From assembly GCA_934168355.1 (NCBI GenBank), contig CAKPNI010000002.1:18837-82836 (forward strand): 64,000 nucleotides of DNA, in the 5' to 3' direction. A program made the translations under genes and the position numbers. The notes beneath the pieces were generated by a model. That model saw only the letters and a program-made list of their open reading frames with translations. It was not told where the DNA came from and searched no databases. Within the stretch, counting starts at the first letter, position 1. Every line of letters starts with the position of its first letter. This document shows positions 25,121 through 32,129 of the stretch, piece by piece. Origin of the DNA: an uncultured Clostridia bacterium. Lineage in GTDB: Bacteria; Bacillota; Clostridia; TANB77; CAG-508.

Positions 25121-25955
25121 ATGCTAGTAGATAAAATCAAAAAAAGAGAACCAACTGCAAAAAGAAACATAAATAAGGTAGATATTCAAGTAGGAAAATG
25201 GGTAAAATGCACAAAATGTAAAGAAATCCTATATAAAGAAGATGTAAGAAACAATTTAAACATATGCCCTGTATGTGGAGCATATTTTAGAATGCACATA
25301 AATAGAAGACTAGAAAACATAATAGATAAAGGGACATATAAAAGGTTTGAATTAAACATAGATAATGTAAATCCATTAGGATTAGAAGATTATCAATCAA
25401 AACTTGAAAGGCTAAGACAAAAGACAGACTTAGAAGAAGCCGTAAGTTGTGGTACACGGAAAGATCGATGGAAAAAATGTTGTTATATGTATAATGGATA
25501 GTGGATTTTTAATGGGAAGTATGGGAACAGTTGTTGGTGAAAAAATAACTTATGCTATTGAAAAAGCAATTGAACTTAAATATCCACTTATAATATTTAC
25601 AGTGTCTGGTGGAGCAAGAATGCAAGAGGGGATAATGTCTCTTATGCAAATGGCCAAAACGACTGCTGCAATATCTAGGTTAAATGAAGCAGGAGGACTT
25701 TATATTTCTGTTTTAACAGACCCAACTTATGGCGGTGTTACAGCTTCTTTTGCTAGCATTGCTGATATTGTTCTAAGTGAACCGGGGGCAATGATTGGTT
25801 TTGCTGGTCAAAGAGTTATTGAGCAGACTATTGGAGAGAGCCTACCTGAGGGGTTTCAGACTGCAGAGTTTTTGTTGGAACATGGTTTTGTGGATAAGAT
25901 TGTGGAGAGAAGAGAATTGAAACATGTTTTGGAAAAACTAATTGAGCTAAATTAG
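25121..25955 (+). CDS. accD: Acetyl-CoA carboxylase carboxyltransferase beta subunit, +1 shift at CGG
   Basis: The start is ATG 25121 after AAAGGAG. Residues 26-50 form the Cys4 zinc finger (CTKC...CPVC). At 25451 the zero frame reads GGT ACA CGG AAA and terminates at 25501. Skipping C25457 gives GGT ACA GGA AAG and restores the conserved TGKIDGKNVV segment and the rest of the carboxyltransferase domain (GGARMQEG, PTYGGVTASFAS, PGAMIGFAGQRVIEQT) to 25955, 277 residues in all. AccD is essential for malonyl-CoA synthesis, and no other copy is present in the operon, so a true null is unlikely. Recoding is the better reading, though a sequencing error cannot be excluded for one locus alone. Confidence 0.9.
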
Positions 25956-25958
25956 TGA

Positions 25959-26038
25959 TTTTTTTCGCATTAGGACCGTTTCTTTTCGCGAAAAGAAACG
26001 GTCCCAATGGAAAAAGAAACGGTCCCAATACGAAAAAA
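25959..26038. repeat. Dispersed palindromic repeat, copy 10 (mixed type)
   Basis: A hairpin AGGACCGTTTCTTTT-CGCG-AAAAGAAACGGTCC plus a further AAAGAAACGGTCCC unit, bounded by TTTTTTCG/CGAAAAAA. It ends exactly at the accA ribosome binding site. Confidence 0.9.
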
Positions 26039-26050
26039 GGAGTGAAAAAA

Positions 26051-26845
26051 ATGCAAACAGCATGGCAAAAAGTACAAATAGCAAGAGCAAGTGATAGGAA
26101 AACATCATTAGATTATATAGAAAAAATATTTGATGAATTTATAGAGCTACATGGAGACAGAAACTACAGAGATGATAAAGCAATGGTATGTGGTTTAGCA
26201 AGAATAGGAACACAAAATTATACTGTAATTGCAGAGCAAAAAGGTAGAAACACAAAGGAAAATATAGAAAGAAATTTTGGAATGCCAAATCCAGAAAGTT
26301 ATAGAAAAGCAATAAGATTTATGAGCCAAGCTGAAAAATTTCATAGGCCTGTTATTACTTTTATAGATACAAAAGGTGCATATCCGGGAATTGGTGCAGA
26401 AGAAAGAGGACAAGGAGAGGCTATTGCAAGCTCTATGCTTAAAATGGCAGGATTAAAAGTTCCTATTATTTCAATTGTTATTGGTGAGGGTTCTAGTGGA
26501 GGAGCTTTAGCAATTGGGGTGGCAAATAAGGTGTTTATGTTGGAAAATGCGATTTATTCAATTTTGTCTCCTGAAGGGTATGCAAGTATTTTGTGGAAAG
26601 ATGCATCAAGAGCAGAAGAAGCGGCAGAAAAGATGAAACTTACAGCAAAAGACTTGTATGATTTGAATGTTATTGATAAAATTATTGAAGAACCTGAAGA
26701 TGATTTTGATAAAGTAACTGAAAATTTGAAGCAAGAAATTGTAAAAAACATAAAAGCTTTAAATAAAATGTCAGAAAAGGAAATTGCCTACGACAGATAC
26801 AAAAAATTTAGAAACATGGGGGAATATTATGATACTAGAAAATAA
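26051..26845 (+). CDS. accA: Acetyl-CoA carboxylase carboxyltransferase alpha subunit
   Basis: A 264-residue protein. ATG 26051 follows AAAAGGAGTG; the upstream extension is repeat only. It shows the AccA hallmarks: ELHGDRNYRDDKAMVCGLA, NFGMPNPESYRKA, FIDTKGAYPGIGAEERGQG and GEGSSGGALAIGVAN, and pairs with AccD. It lacks the long N-terminal helix region of some AccA proteins, which is normal for clostridial forms. It overlaps the next gene, fabI, by 17 bp, so the two are translationally coupled. Confidence 0.95.
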   Translation: MQTAWQKVQIARASDRKTSLDYIEKIFDEFIELHGDRNYRDDKAMVCGLARIGTQNYTVIAEQKGRNTKENIERNFGMPNPESYRKAIRFMSQAEKFHRPVITFIDTKGAYPGIGAEERGQGEAIASSMLKMAGLKVPIISIVIGEGSSGGALAIGVANKVFMLENAIYSILSPEGYASILWKDASRAEEAAEKMKLTAKDLYDLNVIDKIIEEPEDDFDKVTENLKQEIVKNIKALNKMSEKEIAYDRYKKFRNMGEYYDTRK

Positions 26846-27602
26846 AAAAATATTAATAATGGGAATAAGAAACAAATGGAGCATAGCCTATGGAATAGCA
26901 AAATCTGCATATGAAAATGGTGCTAAACTTATTTTTACATATACGGATGAAGAAAATAAAGGCAAAACGGAAGCTCTAATATCTGAATTTGAGGGAAGCA
27001 AAGCTTATGTTTTAAAAGATGCATCTGTTGATGAGCTTGTACAAGAGACCTTTACTAAAATAAAAGCTGAAAATGGAAAAGTAGATGGAATTGTGCATTG
27101 TATAGCACATGCATTTACAGAAGATTTACATAATGATTTTATTGAAACAAGTAAAGCAGGATATGCCCATGCAGTAGATGTTAGCAGTTATTCATTTGTT
27201 TTGGCAGCACGAGTTGCTAAAGAATTAGATATGTTAAATGAAAATGCAAGTTTAGTTGCACTTACTTATTATGGCTCTACTAAAGTATTAGAGGGTTATA
27301 ATGTAATGGGAGTTGCAAAAGCAGCATTAGAAGCTAGTATTAGATATTTGGCTGATAATTTAGGCAAAGATGGAATTAGGGTAAATGGAGTTTCGGCTGG
27401 GCCTATTAAGACTTTATCTGCCAAAGGTATTAAAGATTTTGGAAGTATTTTGAAAATTGTTGAAGAAAAAGCACCATTACATAAAAATGTAAATACTGTC
27501 CAAGTAGGAAATGTGGTTTCTTTTTTACTAAGTCAAATGAGTGATTGTGTTACAGGACAAATTTTGTTCGCTGATAATGGTTATAATATAATGGGAAATT
27601 AG
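26829..27602 (+). CDS. fabI: Enoyl-ACP reductase (NADH), FabI type
   Basis: A 257-residue protein. I chose ATG 26829, 7 nt after GGGGGA inside the end of accA. It carries out the last reductive step of each elongation cycle. Signatures are the FabI-type nucleotide-binding loop MGIRNKWSIAYGIAK and the Tyr-x6-Lys pair in YNVMGVAKAALEAS, with ADNGYNIMG at the C-terminus. Many clostridia use FabK or FabV instead, so this operon is FabI-dependent and in principle triclosan-sensitive. It is the last gene of the operon. Confidence 0.95.
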   Translation: MILENKKILIMGIRNKWSIAYGIAKSAYENGAKLIFTYTDEENKGKTEALISEFEGSKAYVLKDASVDELVQETFTKIKAENGKVDGIVHCIAHAFTEDLHNDFIETSKAGYAHAVDVSSYSFVLAARVAKELDMLNENASLVALTYYGSTKVLEGYNVMGVAKAALEASIRYLADNLGKDGIRVNGVSAGPIKTLSAKGIKDFGSILKIVEEKAPLHKNVNTVQVGNVVSFLLSQMSDCVTGQILFADNGYNIMGN

Positions 27603-27641
27603 GAATTTATAGCAAAATTATACAAAAAATAAAAAAAACTC

Positions 27642-27670
27642 TTGTCAAACTAAATGAAATAGTATAGAAT
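27642..27670 (+). promoter_or_regulatory. Promoter of the leader ORF/RCC1-prepilin locus
   Basis: TTGTCA (27642-27647), 17-bp spacer, TAGAAT (27665-27670). The same promoter block recurs at 55229-55257 upstream of the related prepilin gene. Confidence 0.65.
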
Positions 27671-27706
27671 ACTGTCATAAAGTAAAACAAAAAAAGAGGT
27701 ATAAAA

Positions 27707-27796
<90 letters not shown>

Positions 27797-27809
27797 AATA
27801 AATAGAAGA

Positions 27810-27858
27810 AGCAAGCAAAATAAACCTATAAAGCAATAGGTTAGTTTTGCTTGCTTTT
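27810..27858 (+). terminator. Terminator/attenuator between the leader ORF and the RCC1-prepilin gene
   Basis: The left arm AGCAAGCAAAA...AACCTAT pairs with ATAGGTT...TTTTGCTTGCT, followed by TTTT. It lies after the leader ORF and before the structural gene, the usual place for an attenuator. Confidence 0.65.
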
Positions 27859-27907
27859 GGCGTTTGTAATTTGCATTAATACCGAAAAAAGAAAAGGAGG
27901 AAAAGAA

Positions 27908-29771
27908 ATGAATTTACAACAAAAATTCAAAAGAAACAAAGGAATAACGTTAATAGCGTTAGTAGTAACAATTATTGTGTTATTAATTTTAGCACGGAAT
28001 AAGTATTAATATGCTAACAGGGCAAAACGGAATACTAAACAGGGCGTCAGAGGCAAAAGACAAAACAGTAATATCACAAGAGGAGGAAAGTGTAAAACTT
28101 TCGATATCAGATGCATTAACACAAGGCTTAGGAACAATTGTGACAGAAGATTTACAAACAGCTTTAACAAATAATGGCTTAAAAGGAACATTAACAGGGA
28201 ATGGACCTTGGACTTATACCGGAGAATATAAAAAATACAAAATTGAAAAAAATGGAAGTATGACTAGTAGTGATAATACCAGTGGATCAAGTGGCGAAAT
28301 AGTTGAGATGGTAGGAAGTTATGGAATAACAGAGAGCAAAAAGTTAATTAAAATGAATATAACTCAAGATAGGAATGTTTGGAAAGAAGCAACGATTGGA
28401 GAAGAAGTAAGTGAAGTAGGAACGGTAAAGGAAGCTTATTCTGGACCATGTGGAAAGCATTTTATTATTAATGATGAAGGAGATGTATATTCTTGGGGAT
28501 ATAATTATTCTGGACAATTGGGAATAGGAAATGACATCATAGATCAATCTTCACCTATAAAGATGAATGGAATAAGTAATGTTGAAGAAATCTATACATT
28601 CGGAGAGAATTATTCATATGCAAGGACAAAGGAAGGATATATTTATGCATGGGGAAATAATTATTCTGGTCAATTAGGAATTGGTAATACTCAACATCAA
28701 AATACTCCAGTAAAGATAAATGAATTATCAAATATAGTGAAAATGCAATATAATGGAAGTACTAATTCTATGAATTTATATGCAATAACAAAAGACGGAG
28801 AAATATATGCTTGGGGGGAAAATTCGGATGGTATTTTAGGTATAGGAAATACAGAAGCACAAAACAAACCTGTTAAATTAAATGGAATAAATAATGTAGA
28901 AAAAATATATTTTGGTGATAGATGTGCATATGCTAAAACAAAAAGTGGAGAGGTATATGCATGGGGAGAAAATGGTAACGGACAATTGGGAGTTGGAAAT
29001 ACAGAGCAACAAAATATTCCGGTAAAAATAGAAGATCTACCAAGTGTTGACGAGATATATTTAAACGATGATATTACAGGAGGATATTTTAAAACAAAAA
29101 CAGGAGAGATATATTTATGTGGAGATGTCTATGGATGGTCGGAAAAAGAAAATAAGGAAGACTATTATAAGCCATCTAAATTCGAGAAGGTAAATGGTGT
29201 TGAAAAAATACAAATGAATGGATGCGATGAAACATATGTTTTAACAAAGGATAGAAGTGTGTATAAAATGTATTATTATGAAGATGAAAATGGCGAAAAT
29301 GGAAGAGATACTATTGAAAAAATGGATATTTTAAATAATACTGAAAAAATATATACTTTAAATGGTAGTATGTTTGCTAAGAAAACAAACGGAGAAATAT
29401 ATGCTTGGGGACGTAATGAAGATGGTTTATTAGGAATCGGTAGTGAATCTGAATGGCAAGAGGAACCTATAAAGATGAATAATTTATCCAATGTTGAAGA
29501 ATTGTATATTTTTGAAGGAAATTATGCATATGCAAAGACATCGACGGGAAAAGTTTATTCATGGGGACGCGATTATGGAGGACGTTTAGGCTTCGGAGAC
29601 AATATTGATACCATAAACGTAGCAACTTGTTGGGATGACATACAAGAATTGAAGGAGAAAAATGTCAAGGTGAAATCTTTGCAAATGAATAATGATTTTC
29701 CATATGATAATATAAATATACTTACAGAAGATGGTAGAATTTTTGTATATAGATGGAGTAGCGCTGCATAA
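27908..29771 (+). CDS. Prepilin-like protein with RCC1-type repeats, +1 shift at CGG
   Basis: ATG 27908 follows AAAAGGAGG. Residues 9-30 are a type IV prepilin-like N-terminus: basic start, then KGITLIALVVTIIVLLILA. Codon 30 is CGG (27995) and the zero frame then stops (CGG AAT AAG TAT TAA). Skipping C27995 gives GGA ATA AGT and continues the helix into MLTGQNGILNRASEA, matching the intact paralogue at 30594. The exported part (residues about 130-600) has at least six RCC1-like blade repeats with the W/AWG..GQLGIGN pattern. The full product is about 620 residues. It is probably a surface-displayed or filament-attached propeller; the ligand is unknown. Confidence 0.8.
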
Positions 29772-29814
29772 TCTGTGAGAAAAAAATTAATAATTTTACG
29801 AGTTTAAAAAGAGA

Positions 29815-29853
29815 AAAAACACTTTTATTAAATACATTAATAGAAGTGTTTTT
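29815..29853. terminator. Bidirectional terminator between convergent genes
   Basis: AAAAACACTTTTATTAA pairs with TTAATAGAAGTGTTTTT. The T-runs on both strands serve the RCC1 gene and the reverse-strand regulator. Confidence 0.8.
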
Positions 29854-29860
29854 ATATATA

Positions 29861-30188
29861 TTAAGATTTCAAAACATTTGAAATACTTTCGCAAAGATGA
29901 ATATATAATTCATGATTTTTTTTGGGAAGAGATTTTAATATTTCAGAAAATACAGCATTTGAATTATTTTCGCTAATACCAAATACTAGATAATCTAGAC
30001 TTATATTTAAAGCATTAGAAATTTTTGCAATAGTAGCTAAACTAGGTGTAGTTCCACCACGCTCTATTTCACATACATATGATGGTGTGATATCTATTAT
30101 TTCTGAAAGTTTTTCTTGTGTAAGTCCGAAATTCTTTTCTTTTGGTTTTAATTCTTTTTCCGATTTCTTTGTAATTTAAATTCTTCAT
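29861..30188 (-). CDS. XRE-family HTH regulator, +1 shift at CGG
   Basis: Reverse strand, ATG at 30188-30186 after GAGGAG. The zero frame reads 20 codons and then CGG ACT (30128-30123) and drifts into a non-HTH sequence. Skipping the base opposite 30128 gives GGA CTT ACA CAA and a textbook HTH_3 domain: GLTQEKLSEIIDITPSYVCEIERG and TPSLATIAKISNALNIS, ending at TAA 29861, 108 residues in total. A one-frame gene finder would miss it. It probably binds DNA near the prepilin genes it separates; two or three AACTATAA-like motifs lie in the upstream gap. Target and signal are unknown. Confidence 0.8.
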
Positions 30189-30593
30189 ATTATCTCCTCA
30201 AGTTTTTGTTGTTATTTTATAATGAATAGTTAATAAATAACATAAACTATAAGTGAAAAACTATAACTAATAATGATGAAAAATTTGAGTTAAAAAAATT
30301 ATAACTTATAAAGTGTAAGAAAATAAATGATTTGAGGCAAAAGACTAGTATTACAAAATTGTTACAAAAATATTACATTTATATTAACTTTTACTAAAAA
30401 TGTTGAATATTAACTGACAGTGTGATAGCATGAAAACATATAAAATGAATAGCCAAAAATTTATGTGCATTGAAAATTGAGTAAAGTTGATAATTGTTAA
30501 GTATAAAAAAGCTAGAAGTGGCAAAGATAGATATGTATATAAAAAATGGCTTTAATTTATATAAAACAAAAAATAAAAATAGGAGGAAGAAAA
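30189..30593. promoter_or_regulatory. AT-rich divergent intergenic region with possible operator motifs
   Basis: This 405-bp gap between the XRE regulator and the prepilin gene holds no convincing ORF. At 30240-30320 there are repeated short motifs (AAACTATAA twice, TTATAACTTATAA once) that could bind the regulator. I could not fix a confident -35/-10 pair for either gene. Ribosome binding sites lie at its two ends. Confidence 0.3.
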
Positions 30594-31799
30594 ATGTTAA
30601 AGGAAACATTAAAAAGAAACAAAGGTATAACCTTAATTGCGCTCGTTGTAACAATAATAGTACTTTTAATATTAGCGGGAATAAGTATAGCAATGTTAAC
30701 AGGACAAAATGGAATACTAAATAGGGCAAGTGAAGCACAAGAAAAAACAGGAACAGCACAAACAGAGGAATTAGTAAAATTATCAGTAACAGATGCAATC
30801 ACACAAGGATTAGGAGAATTGACAGATGTAAATTTAAAAACAGCATTAAATAACAACATAGGAGAAGGAAAATATGAAATTTCTGGGGATGCAACATCAG
30901 GATGGACAGTAACAGTTGATGGAAAAGAATTTAAGATAGACTCTACAGGAAAAATAGGAAAAGAGCCAGAACCAATACCAACCCCAACACCAGAACCAGG
31001 ACCAGAATTTTCTGAATGTACATGGACAGAAATAAATGCATTAGCAAAAGAAATAGCAAAAGATAATACAATAACAAATCAAACAGCAAATGTAACGAAA
31101 ACCATAAATGGAAAAGAATATGCAGCAAAAGTAGGAGATGAAAAAACAATAACAATAGCAAGCAAAGATTATAAAGTAAGAATATTAGGATTTAATCACG
31201 ATACATTAGAAAGTGGAGCTACAGCATACAATGACTCAACAATAACAAAAGCAGGAATAAGTTTTGAATTTAAAACATTATTGCCTGTAGCAAAAATGAA
31301 CACAACAGATACAAATAAAGATGGATGGGGAGCATCATTAATGAGAACAAACTTAAATAGTACAAGTGCAGTGGATGGAATGGTAAATTTATCAGATATA
31401 GAAAGTGTAATAGGAAGTAATATAATAAAAAGTGTAACAAAGAGTTATATAAAAACAAATAATGACGCAAATTCAGTAACACAGTGCAATGATAAATTAT
31501 GGTTGTTGGCATGTTCAGAAGTTGCAAATAGTGGTTACACAGATGGAGCTTATGCGTATGCAATAACAAGTGAGGGAAGCCAATATAAATATTATGCAGA
31601 TAGCAATATTGTATGGAATAGTAGTAATACTAATTCTATAAAATGTGATGTAGGAAGTACATCAGGATCTTGGTGGTGGCTTCGTTCTCCTTATTACAAC
31701 AACAGCTACTATTTCTGCGGTGTCCACAGCAGCGGGAGTCTTAACAACAAGTACAACGCGAGCAACGCTAACGGCGTAGCCCCGGGCTTTGCAATCTAG
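30594..31799 (+). CDS. Prepilin-like protein with DUF6273/FGE-like C-terminus, candidate DGR target
   Basis: ATG 30594 follows AGGAGGAA, 401 residues. It has an uninterrupted prepilin-type N-terminus, with LILAGISIAMLTGQ encoded GCG GGA and no extra C, unlike its two paralogues here. A Pro-rich linker (PEPIPTPTPEPGP, about residues 124-138) leads to a domain ending in GSWWWLRSPYY and VAPGFAI, the DUF6273/formylglycine-generating-like ending. The last 130 bp switch to GC-rich, AAC/AGC/TAC-rich codons. That ending, with variable positions encoded by AAY-derived codons, is what a diversity-generating retroelement target looks like. It is likely a surface-displayed binding protein. Confidence 0.75.
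   Translation: MLKETLKRNKGITLIALVVTIIVLLILAGISIAMLTGQNGILNRASEAQEKTGTAQTEELVKLSVTDAITQGLGELTDVNLKTALNNNIGEGKYEISGDATSGWTVTVDGKEFKIDSTGKIGKEPEPIPTPTPEPGPEFSECTWTEINALAKEIAKDNTITNQTANVTKTINGKEYAAKVGDEKTITIASKDYKVRILGFNHDTLESGATAYNDSTITKAGISFEFKTLLPVAKMNTTDTNKDGWGASLMRTNLNSTSAVDGMVNLSDIESVIGSNIIKSVTKSYIKTNNDANSVTQCNDKLWLLACSEVANSGYTDGAYAYAITSEGSQYKYYADSNIVWNSSNTNSIKCDVGSTSGSWWWLRSPYYNNSYYFCGVHSSGSLNNKYNASNANGVAPGFAI
31671..31799 (+). other. Candidate DGR variable region
   Basis: From the WWW codons to the stop, Asn is always AAC (seven times) and AAC, AGC, TAC and CAC codons cluster, while GC content rises sharply, ending in GGCGTAGCCCCGGGC, which resembles an IMH-type GC-rich end. No template repeat or reverse transcriptase is present in the window, so any DGR core must lie elsewhere. 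Confidence 0.45.
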
Positions 31800-32066
31800 C
31801 ACCAAGTCAACATAATATAAAAAGGGATAAAATACTATAAACACTTTGATGAATAGAGGATACAAAAACTAACATAAAGCCACAAAAGGGTGGTGGGTGG
31901 ACACACCAATGTCCCCAAAAACAAACGACCAAAAAGGCACCAAGCCAAATTGGTCGCTAATTTTTTGCCCAACAAGTAAAAATATTATAACAACTTAAAA
32001 AGCTTCATAACTTTACATTCAACCATAAAAAACAATTATTCTTTACATTTTAAATTGCAAAAACTA
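31800..32066 (+). other. Non-coding gap with GC-rich structured segment
   Basis: No ORF with a ribosome binding site. The segment 31875-31925 is unusually GC-rich for this genome and can form GGACA/TGTCC pairing; it is followed by a terminator. It could be a 3' UTR or a small RNA; I recognise no family. The remainder to 32066 is featureless AT-rich sequence. Confidence 0.4.
31926..31966 (+). terminator. Rho-independent terminator
   Basis: CGACCAA (31926-31932) pairs with TTGGTCG (31950-31956), with an inner GGC/GCC stem, followed by CTAATTTTTT. Confidence 0.75.
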
Positions 32067-32095
32067 TTGCTATTTTTACAATTTTAATATAGAAT
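32067..32095 (+). promoter_or_regulatory. Promoter of the subtilase-like gene and downstream pta-ack genes
   Basis: TTGCTA (32067-32072), 17-bp spacer, TAGAAT (32090-32095). Confidence 0.55.
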
Positions 32096-32129
32096 GTAAG
32101 CAAAATAAAATAAATATAGGTGATATATT

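Noticed and set aside
31800..32129. DGR template repeat beside the candidate variable region
   Set aside because: I found no near-copy of the variable region here or elsewhere in the window.
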